Source of the DNA: Amaranthus tricolor
Taxonomy: Eukaryota > Streptophyta > Magnoliopsida > Caryophyllales > Amaranthaceae
Length of the DNA stretch: 64,000 bases
Direction of reading: 5' to 3'
Assembly: GCF_026212465.1 (NCBI RefSeq)
Contig: NC_080049.1
Span: forward strand, 4,644,259-4,708,258
Positions 1 through 13,190 of this stretch are shown here, piece after piece. Below the pieces are notes generated by a model. It had not been told where the DNA came from. It worked only from the letters and a program-made list of their open reading frames with translations, and ran no database searches. The first letter of the stretch is position 1. Each line of letters starts with the position of its first letter. A program made the translations under genes and the position numbers.

Positions 1-3000
1 AGTGGCAAAAACGCTTAAAAGCCCCTTAAAAGCTCAACTTAACAACGTAATTTCTAGCATATGACTATAATTTTAAATTGTAACCACTTCAACACAATAA
101 TATATACCAGATAGTGTTGTGTGCAAAGTTGCGTGCAAAACAAACCAAGTTTGAGCTACTTTATGCGCAAATGTGGCAAAAACGCATAAAAAACCCTTAA
201 AATCGCAACTTAACACGTAATTTCTAACATATGACTATGATTTTTATTTTTAACCATTTCAACACAATAATATATACAAAATAGTGTTGTGTGCCAAGTT
301 TCGTTGAAAATATATCAAGTTTGAGCTACTTTATGCGCAAAAGTGGCAAAAACGCTTAAAAACCCTTAAAAGCTCAACTTAACACGTAATTTATAGCGTA
401 TGACTATGATTTTCATTTTTCACCACTTCAACACAATAATATATACCAAATAGTGTTGTGTGCCAAGTTTCGTACAAAACAAAACCAGGTTTGAGCTTCT
501 CTATGCGCTAAAGTGGCAAGAACTCTAAAAAACGCATAAAATCTCAACATAACGCGTAATATCTAGCATATGACTATGATTTTAAATTCTAACCACTTCA
601 ACACAATAATATATACCAAGTACTATTGTGTGCCAAGTTTCATGCAAAACAAATCAATTTTGAGCTACTTTATGCGCAAAAGTGGCAAAAACGCTTAAAA
701 AACCGTTTAAATCGCAACTTAACACGTAATTTCTAGCATATGAATATAATTTTCATTTTTAACCTCTTCAACACAATAATATATACCAAATAGTGTTGTC
801 TGCCAAGTTGCGTGCAAAACAAACAAAGTTTGAGCTACTTTATGCGCAAAAGTGGCAAAAACGCTTAAGAACCCTTAAAATCCCAACTTAACACGTAATT
901 TCTAGCATATGACTATGATTTTCTTTTTAACCACTTCAACACAATAATATATACCAAATAGTGTTGTGTGCCAAGTTTCGTGCAAAACAAAACCAGGTTT
1001 GAACTACTCTATGCGCTAAAGTGGGCAAGAACGCTTAAAAACGCATAAAATCTCAACTTAACACATAATTTCTAGCATATGACTATGATTTTAAACTCTA
1101 ACCACTTCAAAACAATAATATATACCAAATAGTATTGTGTGCCATGTTTCGTGCAAAAAAAACCAAGTTTGAGGCTACTTTATGCGCAAAAGTGGCAAAA
1201 ACGCTTAAAAACCGTTTAAATCGCAACTTAACACGTAATTTCTAGCATATGACTATGATTTTCATTTTTTACCTCTTCAACACAATAATATATACCAAAT
1301 TGTGTTGTCTGCCAAGTTGCGTGCAAAACAAACCAAGCTTGAGCTACTTTATGCGAAAAAAGTGGCAAAAACTCTTAAAAACCCTTTAAAGCTCAAATTA
1401 ACACGTAATTTCTATCATATGACTATGATTTTCAATTCTAACCACTTCAACACAATAATATATACCAAATAGTGTTGTGTGCAAAGTTGCGTGCAACACA
1501 AACCAAGTTTGAGCTACTTTATGCGAAAAAGTGGCAAAGCCTCGTAAAAACCCTTAAAAGCTCAAATTAACACGTAATTTCTACAATATGACTATGATTT
1601 TCAATTCTAACCACTTCAACACAATAATATATTTCAAACAGTGTTGTGTACCTAGTTTCGTGCAAAACAAACCAAGTTTGAGATACTTTATGCGCAAAAG
1701 TGGAAAAACCGCTTAAAAACCCTTAATCTTAACTTAACATGTAATTTCTATCATATGACTATAATTTTAGATTCTAACCACTTCAACACAATAATATATA
1801 AAAAATAGTGTTGTGTACAAAGTTGCGTGCAAAACAAACCAAGTTTGAGCTAATTATGCGCAAATGCGGCAAAAACTCTTAAGAACCCTTAAAATCGCAA
1901 TTTAACACGTAATTTCTAACATATGACTATGATTTTCATTTTTAACCACTTCAACACAAATTAATATATACCAAATAGTGTTGTGTGCCAAGTTTCGCAC
2001 AAAACAAAACCAGGTTTGAGCTACTCTATGCGCTAAAGTGGCAAGAACGCTTAAAAACGCATAAAATCTCAACTTAACACGTAATTTCTAGCATATGACT
2101 ATGATTTTAAATTCTAACCACTTCAACACAACAATATATACAAAATAGTATTTTGTGCTAAGTTTCGTGCAAAACAAACCAAGTTTGAGCTACTTTATGC
2201 GCAAAAGTGGCAAAAACTTAAAAACCCCTTAAAAGCTCAACTTAACACGTAATTTCTAGCATATGACTATGATTTTCAATTATAACCACTTCAAAACAAT
2301 AATATATCCCAAATAGTGTTGTGTGCCAAGTTGCGTGCAAAACAAACGAAGTTTGAGCTACTTTATGCGCAAAAGTGGCAAAAACCGCTTAAAAACCGTT
2401 TAAATCGCAACTTAACACGTAATTTCTAGTATATGACTATGATTTTCAATTTTAAACACTTCAACACATTAATATATACCAAATAGTGTTGTGTGCCAAG
2501 TTTCGTGCAAAACAAACCATGTTTGAGCTACTTTATGCGCAAAAGTGGAAAAAAACACTTAAAAAACTCTTAAAATCGCAACTTAACACGTAATTTCTAG
2601 CATATAACTATGATTTTCAATTATAACCACTTCAACACAATAATATATACCAAATAGTGTTGTGTGCCAAGTTTCGTGCAAAACAAATCAAGTTGAGCTA
2701 CTTTATGCGCAAAAAGTGGCAAAAACGCTTGAAACCCGCCCTTAACAGCTCAACTTAACACGCAATTTCTAGCATATGATTATGATTTTCAATTCTAACC
2801 ACTTAAACACAATAATATATACCAAATAGTGTTGTGTGCCAAGATGCGTGCAAAACAAAACAAGTTTGACCTACTTTATGCGCAAAAGCGGCAAAAACAC
2901 TTAAAAACTCTTAAAATCGCAACTTAACACGTAATTTCTAGCATATGACTATGATTTTCAATTCTAACCCACTTCAACACAACAATATATACCTAATAGT

Positions 3001-4650
3001 GTTGTGTGCCAAGTTTCGTGCAAAACAAATCAAGTTTGAGCTACATTATGCGCAAAAGTGGCAAAAACGCTTGAAAACCCTTAAAAGTTCAACTTAACAT
3101 GCAATTTCTAGCATATGACTACGATTTTCAATTCTGACCACTTAAACACAATAATATATACCAAATAGTGGTTGTGTGCCAAGTTGCATGCAAGACAAAC
3201 CAACTTTGAGCTACTTTATGCGCAAAAGTGGAAAAAACACTTAAAAACCCTTAAAATCGCAACTTAACACGTAATTTCTAGCATATGACTATAATTTTCA
3301 ATTATAACCACTTCAACACAATAATATATACCAAATAGTGTTGTGTGCCAAGTTTCGTGCAAAACAAATCAAGTTTGAGCTACTTTATGCGCAAAAGTGG
3401 CGAAAACGCTTGAAAACCCTTAACAGCTCAACTTAACACGCAATTTCTAGCATATGATTATGATTTTTAATTCTAACCACTTAAACACAATAATATATAC
3501 CAAATAGTGTTGTGTGCCAAGATGCGTGCAAAACAAACCAAGTTTGACCTACTTTATACGCAAAAGTGGCAAAAACACTTAAAAACTCTTAAAATTGTAA
3601 CTTAACACGTAATTTCTAGCGTGTGACTATGATTTTCAATTCTAACCCACTTCAACACAACAATATATACCAAATAGTATTGTGTGCCAAGTTTCGTGCA
3701 AAACAAAACATGTTTGAGCTACTTTATGCGCAAAAGTGGAAAAAACACTTAAAAACTCTTAAAATCGCAACTTAACACGTAATTTCTAGCATATGACTAT
3801 GATTTTCAATTATAACCACTTCAACACAATAATATATACCAAATAGTGTTGTGTGCCAAGTTTCGTGCAAAACAAATCAAGTTTGAGCTACTTTATGCGC
3901 AAAAGTGGCAAAAACGCTTGAAAACCCTTAACAGCTCAACTTAACACGCAATTTCTAGCATATGATTATGATTTTCAATTCTAACCACTTAAACACAATA
4001 ATATATACCAAATAGTGTTGTGTGCCAAGATGCGTGCAAAACAAACCAAGTTTGACCTACTTTATGCGCAAAAAGCGGCAAAAACACTTAAAAACTCTTA
4101 AAATCGCAACTTAACACGTAATTTCTAGCATATGACTATGATTTTCAATTCTAACCCACTTCAACACAACAATATATACCTAATAGTGTTGTGTGCCAAG
4201 TTTCGTGCAAAACAATCAAGTTTGAGCTACTTTATGCGCAAAAGTGGCAAAAACGCTTGAAAACCCTTAAAAGTTCAACTTAACATGCAATTTCTAGCAT
4301 ATGACTACGATTTTCAATTCTGACCACTTCAACACAACATTATATACCAAATAGTGTTGTGTGCCAAGTTTCGTGCAAAACAAACCATGTTTGAGCTACT
4401 TTATGCGCAAAAGTGGAAAAAACACTTAAAAACTCCTAAAATCGCAACTTAACACGTAATTTCTAGCATATGACTATGATTTTCAATTATAACCACTTCA
4501 ACACAATAATATATACCAAATAGTGTTGTGTGCCAAGTTTCGTGCAAAACAAATCAAGTTTGAGCTACTTTATGCGCAAATGTGGCAAAAACGCTTGAAA
4601 ACCCTTAACAGCTCAACTTAACACGCAATTTCTAGCATATGACTATGATT
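1..4650 (-). repeat. 31-monomer higher-order repeat, copy A (5' truncated by window)
   Basis: The variant order of this stretch is repeated from about 5258 with an offset of roughly 5.25 kb (31 monomers). Shared private variants include GCCCCTTAAAAGCTC with AACAACGTAATTT (start and 5275), TTTCGTTGAAAATATATC (301 and 5558), GTGGCAAAGCCTCGTAAAAA (1531 and 6778) and ATGACTACGATTTT (3115 and 8361). Differences between the copies are mostly single-base indels in A or T runs. Similarity stops near 4640-4700, where this copy has ATGACTATGATTTTAAATTC and the other has ATGATTATGATTTTGAATTC. Confidence 0.85.
2700..4650 (-). repeat. Nested 7-monomer (~1.19 kb) repeat inside 31-mer copy A
   Basis: ATGACTACGATTTTCAATTC occurs at 3115 and 4301, 1186 bp apart, which is seven monomers. 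The monomers between them repeat in the same order: the CATTTCTAGC-type unit with AACATGCAATTT, the TTTGACCTACTTTATGCGC unit and the CTAACCCACTTCAACACAAC unit. The 7-mer therefore existed before the 31-mer was duplicated, because the second 31-mer copy carries it at 8361 and 9548. Confidence 0.7.
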
Positions 4651-5257
4651 TTAAATTCTAACCACTTAAACACAATAATATATACCAGATAGTGTTGTGT
4701 GCAAAGTTGCGTGCAAAACAAACCAAGTTTGAGCTACTTTATGCGCAAATGTGGGGGAAAAACGCTTAAAAATCCATAAAATCGCAACTTAACACGTTAA
4801 TTTCTAACATATGACTATGATTTTCAATTTTAACTATTTCAAAACAATAATATATACCAAGTAGTGTTGTGTGCCATGTTTCGTTGACAACATGTCAAGT
4901 TTGAGCTACTTTATGCGCAAAAAGTGGCAAAAACGCTTAAAAACCCTTAAAAGCTCAACTTAACACGTAATTTCTAGCATATGACTCTGATTTTCATTTT
5001 TAACCACTTCAACACAATAATATATACCAAATAGTGTTGTGTGCCAACATTCGTACAAAACAAAACCAGGTTTGAGCTACCTCTATGCGCTCAAGTGGCA
5101 AGAACGCTTAAAAACGCATAAAATCTCAACTTAACACGTAATTTCTAGCATATGACTATGATTTTAAATTCTAACCACTTTAACACAACAACATATACCA
5201 AATAGTATTGTGTGCCAAGTTTTGTGCAAAACAAACCAAGTGTATTTTATACGCAAA
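4651..5257 (-). repeat. Satellite linker between the two 31-mer copies
   Basis: These are about 3.5 monomers that do not continue the 31-mer register. Their variants (TTTTAACTATTTCAAAACAA with CATGTTTCGTTGA, then CCAACATTCGTACAAAAC) are those of the 12-mer HOR found at 15.9-16.3 kb, so the two HOR families share ancestry. The run GTGGGGGAAAAA at 4752 looks like a local sequence error or slip. Confidence 0.6.
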
Positions 5258-8200
5258 AGTGGCAAAAAACGCTTAAAAGCCCCTTAAAAGCTCAACTTAA
5301 CAACGTAATTTCTAGCATATGACTATAATTTTAAATTGTAACCACTTCAACACAATAATATATACCAGATAGTGTTGTGTGCAAAGTTGCGTGCAAAACA
5401 AACCAAGTTTGAGCTACTTTATGCGCAAATGTGGCAAAAACGCATAAAAACCCTTAAAATCGCAACTTAACACGTAATTTCTAACATATGACTATGATTT
5501 TTATTTTTAACCATTTCAACACAATAATATATACAAAATAGTGTTGTGTGCCAAGTTTCGTTGAAAATATATCAAGTTTGAGCTACTTTATGCGCAAAAG
5601 TGGCAAAAAACGCTTAAAAACCCTTAAAAGCTCAACTTAACACGTAATTTATAGCGTATGACTATGATTTTCATTTTTCACCACTTCAACACAATAATAT
5701 ATACCAAATAGTGTTGTGTGCCAAGTTTCGTACAAAACAAAACCAGGTTTGAGGCTACTCTATGCGCTAAAGTGGCAAGAACTCTAAAAAACGCATAAAA
5801 TCTCAACATAACGCGTAATATCTAGCATATGACTATGATTTTAAATTCTAACCACTTCAACACAATAATATATACCAAGTACTATTGTGTGCCAAGTTTC
5901 ATGCAAAATTTGAGCTACTTTATGCGCAAAAGTGGCAAAAACGCTTAAAAACCGTTTAAATCGCAACTTAACACGTAATTTCTAGCATATGAATATAATT
6001 TTCATTTTTAACCTCTTCAACACAATAATATATACCAAATAGTGTTGTCTGCCAAGTTGCGTGCAAAACAAACAAAGTTTGAGCTACTTTATGCGCAAAA
6101 GTGGCAAAAACGCTTAAGAACCCTTAAAATCCCAACTTAACACGTAATTTCTAGCATATGACTATGATTTTCTTTTTAACCACTTCAACACAATAATATA
6201 TACCAAATAGTGTTGTGTGCCAAGTTTCGTGCAAAACAAAACCAGGTTTGAACTACTCTATGCGCTAAAGTGGCAAGAACGCTTAAAAACGCATAAAATC
6301 TCAACTTAACACATAATTTCTAGCATATGACTATGATTTTAAACTCTAACCACTTCAAAACAATAATATATACCAAATAGTATTGTGTGCCATGTTTCGT
6401 GCAAAAAAAACCAAGTTTGAGCTACTTTATGCGCAAAAGTGGCAAAAACGCTTAAAAAACCGTTTAAATCGCAACTTAACACGTAATTTCTAGCATATGA
6501 CTATGATTTTCATTTTTTACCTCTTCAACACAATAATATATACCAAATTGTGTTGTCTGCCAAGTTGCGTGCAAAACAAACCAAGCTTGAGCTACTTTAT
6601 GCGAAAAAGTGGCAAAAACTCTTAAAAAACCCTTTAAAGCTCAAATTAACACGTAATTTCTAGCATATGACTATGATTTTCAATTCTAACCACTTCAACA
6701 CAATAATATATACCAAATAGTGTTGTGTGCAAAGTTGCGTGCAACACAAACCAAGTTTGAGCTACTTTATGCGAAAAAGTGGCAAAGCCTCGTAAAAACC
6801 CTTAAAAGCTCAAATTAACACGTAATTTCTACAATATGACTATGATTTTCAATTCTAACCACTTCAACACAATAATATATTTCAAACAGTGTTGTGTACC
6901 TAGTTTCGTGCAAAACAAACCAAGTTTGAGATACTTTATGCGCAAAAGTGGAAAAACCGCTTAAAAACCCTTAATCTTAACTTAACATGTAATTTCTATC
7001 ATATGACTATAATTTTAGATTCTAACCACTTCAACACAATAATATATAAAAAATAGTGTTGTGTACAAAGTTGCGTGCAAAACAAACCAAGTTTGAGCTA
7101 ATTATGCGCAAATGCGGCAAAAACTCTTAAGAACCCTTAAAATCGCAATTTAACACGTAATTTCTAACATATGACTATGATTTTCATTTTTAAACCACTT
7201 CAACACAAATTAATATATACCAAATAGTGTTGTGTGCCAAGTTTCGCACAAAACAAAACCAGGTTTGAGCTACTCTATGCGCTAAAGTGGCAAGAACGCT
7301 TAAAAACGCATAAAATCTCAACTTAACACGTAATTTCTAGCATATGACTATGATTTTAAATTCTAACCACTTCAACACAACAATATATACAAAATAGTAT
7401 TTTGTGCTAAGTTTCGTGCAAAACAAACCAAGTTTGAGCTACTTTATGCGCAAAAGTGGCAAAAACTTAAAAACCCCTTAAAAGCTCAACTTAACACGTA
7501 ATTTCTAGCATATGACTATGATTTTCAATTCTAACCACTTCAAAACAATAATATATCCCAAATAGTGTTGTGTGCCAAGTTGCGTGCAAAACAAACGAAG
7601 TTTGAGCTACTTTATGCGCAAAAGTGGCAAAAACGCTTAAAAACCGTTTAAATCGCAACTTAACACGTAATTTCTAGTATATGACTATGATTTTCAATTT
7701 TAAACACTTCAACACATTAATATATACCAAATAGTGTTGTGTGCCAAGTTTCGTGCAAAACAAACCATGTTTGAGCTACTTTATGCGCAAAAGTGGAAAA
7801 AACACTTAAAAACTCTTAAAATCGCAACTTAACACGTAATTTCTAGCATATAACTATGATTTTCAATTATAACCACTTCAACACAATAATATATACCAAA
7901 TAGTGTTGTGTGCCAAGTTTCGTGCAAAACAAATCAAGTTTGAGCTACTTTATGCGCAAAAGTGGCAAAAACCGCTTGAAAACCCCTTAACAGCTCAACT
8001 TAACACGCAATTTCTAGCATATGATTATGATTTTTCAATTCTAACCACTTAAACACAATAATATATACCAAATAGTGTTGTGTGCCAAGATGCGTGCAAA
8101 ACAAAACAAGTTTGACCTACTTTATGCGCAAAAGCGGCAAAAAACACTTAAAAACTCTTAAAATCGCAACTTAACACGTAATTTCTAGCATATGACTATG

Positions 8201-9900
8201 ATTTTCAATTCTAACCCACTTCAACACAACAATATATACCTAATAGTGTTGTGTGCCAAGTTTCGTGCAAAACAAATCAAGTTTGAGCTACATTATGCGC
8301 AAAAGTGGCAAAAAACGCTTGAAAACCCTTAAAAGTTCAACTTAACATGCAATTTCTAGCATATGACTACGATTTTCAATTCTGACCACTTAAACACAAT
8401 AATATATACCAAATAGTGTTGTGTGCCAAGTTGCATGCAAGACAAACCAACTTTGAGCTACTTTATGCGCAAAAGTGGAAAAAACACTTAAAAAAACCTT
8501 AAAATCGCAACTTAACACGTAATTTCTAGCATATGACTATAATTTTCAATTATAACCACTTCAACACAATAATATATACCAAATAGTGTTGTGTGCCAAG
8601 TTTCGTGCAAAACAAATCAAGTTTGAGCTACTTTATGCGCAAAAGTGGCGAAAACGCTTGAAAACCCTTAACAGCTCAACTTAACACGCAATTTCTAGCA
8701 TATGATTATGATTTTTAATTCTAACCACTTAAACACAATAATATATACCAAATAGTGTTGTGTGCCAAGATGCGTGCAAAACAAACCAAGTTTGACCTAC
8801 TTTATACGCAAAAGTGGCAAAAACACTTAAAAACTCTTAAAATTGTAACTTAAACGTAATTTCTAGCGTGTGACTATGATTTTCAATTCTAACCCACTTC
8901 AACACAACAATATATACCAAATAGTATTGTGTGCCAAGTTTCGTGCAAAACAAACCATGTTTGAGCTACTTTATGCGCAAAAGTGGAAAAAACACTTAAA
9001 AACTCTTAAAAATCGCAACTTAACACGTAATTTCTAGCATATGACTATGATTTTCAATTATAACCACTTCAACACAATAATATATACCAAATAGTGTTGT
9101 GTGCCAAGTTTCGTGCAAAACAAATCAAGTTTGAGCTACTTTATGCGCAAAAGTGGCAAAAACGCTTGAAAACCCTTAACAGCTCAACTTAACACGCAAT
9201 TTCTAGCATATGATTATGATTTTCAATTCTAACCACTTAAACACAATAATATATACCAAATAGTGTTGTGTGCCAAGATGCGTGCAAAACAAACCAAGTT
9301 TGACCTACTTTATGCGCAAAAGCGGCAAAAACACTTAAAAACTCTTAAATCGCAACTTAACACGTAATTTCTAGCATATGACTATGATTTTCAATTCTAA
9401 CCCACTTCAACACAACAATATATACCTAATAGTGTTGTGTGCCAAGTTTCGTGCAAAACAAATCAAGTTTGAGCTACTTTATGCGCAAAAGTGGCAAAAA
9501 CGCTTGAAAACCCTTAAAAGTTCAACTTAACATGCAATTTCTAGCATATGACTACGATTTTCAATTCTGACCACTTCAACACAACATTATATACCAAATA
9601 GTGTTGTGTGCCAAGTTTCGTGCAAAACAAACCATGTTTGAGCTACTTTATGCGCAAAAGTGGAAAAAACACTTAAAAACTCTTAAAATCGCAACTTAAC
9701 ACGTAATTTCTAGCATATGACTATGATTTTCAATTATAACCACTTCAACACAATAATATATACCAAATAGTGTTGTGTGCCAAGTTTCGTGCAAAACAAA
9801 TCAAGTTTGAGCTACTTTATGCGCAAAAGTGGCAAAAACGCTTGAAAACCCTTAACAGCTCAACTTAACACGCAATTTCTAGCATATGATTATGATTTTG
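5258..9900 (-). repeat. 31-monomer higher-order repeat, copy B
   Basis: This is the second copy of the monomer order seen at 1-4650. Compared with copy A, one stretch near 5907 (GCAAAATTTGAGC) has lost about 10 bp, and several A-run lengths differ. After about 9890 the order changes to pure 7-mer units. Confidence 0.85.
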
Positions 9901-12900
9901 AATTCTAACCACTTAAACACAATAATATATACCAAATAGTGTTGTGTGCCAATATGCGTGCAAAACAAACCAAGTTTGACCTACTTTATGCGCAAAAGTG
10001 GATAAAACACTTAAAAACTCTTAAAATCGCAACTTAACACGTAATTTCTAGCATATGACTATGATTTTCAATTCTAACCCACTTCAACACAACAATATAT
10101 ACCTAATAGTGTTGTGTGCCAAGTTTCGTGCAAAACAAATCAAGTTTGAGCTACTTTATGCGCAAAAGTGGCAAAAACGCTTGAAAACCCTTAAAAGTTC
10201 AACTTAACATGCAATTTCTAGCATATGACTACGATTTTCAATTCTGACCACTTAAACACAATAATATATACCAAATAGTGTTGTGTGCCAAGTTGCATGC
10301 AAGACAAACCAACTTAGAGCTACTTTATGCGCAAAAGTGGAAAAAACACTTAAAAACTCTTAAAATCGCAACTTAACACGTAATTTCTAATATATGACTA
10401 TGATTTTCAATTATAACCACTTCAACACAATAATATATACCAAATAGTGTTGTGTGCCAAGTTTCGTGGAAAACAAATCAAGTTTGAGCTACTTTATGCG
10501 CAAAAGTGGCAAAAACGCTTGAAAACCCTTAACAGCTCAACTTAACACGCAATTTCTAGCATATGATTATGATTTTCAATTCTAACCACTTAAACACAAT
10601 AATATATACCAAATAGTGTTGTGTGCCAAGATGCGTGCAAAACAAACCAAGTTTGACCTACTTTATGCGCAAAAGTGGCAAAAACACTTAAAAACTCTTA
10701 AAATTGTAACTTAACACGTAATTTCTAGCGTGTGACTATGATTTTCAATTCTAACCCACTTCAACACAACAATATATACCAAATAGTGTTGTGTGCCAAG
10801 TTTCGTGCAAAACAAACCATGTTTGAGCTACTTTATGCGCAAAAGTGGAAAAAACACTTAAAAACTCTTAAAATCGCAACTTAACACGTAATTTCTAGCA
10901 TATGACTATGATTTTCAATTATAACCACTTCAACACAATAATATATACCAAATAGTGTTGTGTGCCAAGTTTCGTGCAAAACAAATCAAGTTTGAGCTAC
11001 TTTATGCGCAAAAGTGGCAAAAACGCTTGAAAACCCTTAACAGCTCAACTTAACACGCAATTTCTAGCATATGATTATGATTTTCAATTCTAACCACTTA
11101 AACACAATAATATATACCAAATAGTGTTGTGTGCCAAGATGCATGCAAAACAAACCAAGTTTGACCTACTTTATGCGCAAAAGTGGCAAAAACACTTAAA
11201 AACTCTTAAAATCAAAACTTAACACGTAATTTCTAGCATATGACTATGATTTTCAATTCTAACCCACTTCAACACAACAATATATACCTAATAGTGTTGT
11301 GTGCCAAGTTTCATGCAAAACAAATCAAGTTTGAGCTACTTTATGCGCAAAAGTGGCGAAAACGCTTGAAAACCCTTAAAAGTTCAACTTAACATGCAAT
11401 TTCTAGCATATGACTATGATTTTCAATTCTGACCACTTAAACACAATAATATATACCAAATAGTGTTGTGTGCCAAGTTGCATGCAAGACAAACCAACTT
11501 TGAGCTACTTTATGCGCAAAAGTGGAAAAAACACTTAAAAACTCTTAAAATCGCAACTTAACACGTAATTTCTAGCATATGACTATGATTTTCAATTATA
11601 ACCACTTCAACACAATAATATATACCAAATAGTGTTGTGTGCCAAGTTTCGTGCAAAACAAATCAAGTTTGAGCTACTTTATGCGCAAAAGTGGCAAAAA
11701 CGCTTGAAAACCCTTAACAGCTCAACTTAACACGCAATTTCTAGCATATGATTATGATTTTCAATTCTAACCACTTAAACACAATAATATATACCAAATA
11801 GTGTTGTGTGCCAAGATGCGTGCAAAACAAACCAAGTTTGACCTACTTTATGCGCAAAAGTGGCAAAAACACTTAAAAACTCTTAAAATTGTAACTTAAC
11901 ACGTAATTTCTAGCGTGTGACTATGATTTTCAATTCTAACCCACTTCAACACAACAATATATACCAAATAGTGTTGTGTGCCAAGTTTCGTGCAAAACAA
12001 ACCATGTTTGAGCTACTTTATGCGCAAAAGTGGAAAAAACACTTAAAAACTCTTAAAATCGCAACTTAACACGTAATTTCTAGCATATGACTATGATTTT
12101 CAATTATAACCACTTCAACACAATAATATATACCAAATAGTGTTGTGTGCCAAGTTTCGTGCAAAACAAATCAAGTTTGAGCTACTTTATGCGCAAAAGT
12201 GGCAAAAACGCTTGAAAACCCTTAACAGCTCAACTTAACACGCAATTTCTAGCATATGATTATGATTTTCAATTCTAACCACTTAAACACAATAATATAT
12301 ACCAAATAGTGTTGTGTGCCAAGATGCATGCAAAACAAACCAAGTTTGACCTACTTTATGCGCAAAAGTGGCAAAAACACTTAAAAACTCTTAAAATCAA
12401 AACTTAACACGTAATTTCTAGCATATGACTATGATTTTCAATTCTAACCCACTTCAACACAACAATATATACCTAATAGTGTTGTGTGCCAAGTTTCATG
12501 CAAAACAAATCAAGTTTGAGCTACTTTATGCGCAAAAGTGGCAAAAACGCTTGAAAACCCTTAAAAGTTCAACTTAACATGCAATTTCTAGCATATGACT
12601 ATGATTTTCAATTCTGACCACTTAAACACAATAATATATACCAAATAGTGTTGTGTGCCAAGTTGCATGCAAGACAAACCAACTTTGAGCTACTTTATGC
12701 GCAAAAGTGGAAAAAACACTTAAAAACTCTTAAAATCGCAACTTAACACGTAATTTCTAGCATATGACTATGATTTTCAATTATAACCACTTCAACACAA
12801 TAATATATACCAAATAGTGTTGTGTGCCAAGTTTCGTGCAAAACTAATCAAGTTTGAGCTACTTTATGCGCAAAAGTGGCAAAAACGCTTGAAAACCCTT

Positions 12901-13190
12901 AACAGCTCAACTTAACACGCAATTTCTAGCATATGATTATGATTTTCAATTCTAACCACTTAAACACAATAATATATACCAAATAGTGTTGTGTGCCAAG
13001 ATGCGTGCAAAACAAACCAAGTTTGACCTACTTTATGCGCAAAAGTGGCAAAAAACACTTAAAAACTCTTAAAATTGTAACTTAACACGTAATTTCTAGC
13101 GTGTGACTATGATTTTCAATTCTAACCCACTTCAACACAACAATATATACCAAATAGTGTTGTGTGCCAAGTTTCGTGCAAAACAAATCA
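9900..13190 (-). repeat. 7-monomer (~1,186 bp) higher-order repeat block
   Basis: The rare variant AAAATTGTAACTTAACACG with TAGCGTGTGACTATG occurs at about 10701, 11888 and 13073, at spacings of 1187 and 1185 bp. AAAATCAAAACTTAACACG occurs at about 11208 and 12393. Units are close to identical base for base, so homogenisation is recent. The same GTGTGAC variant also lies at 3620 and 8866, showing where the unit was drawn from. Confidence 0.85.
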
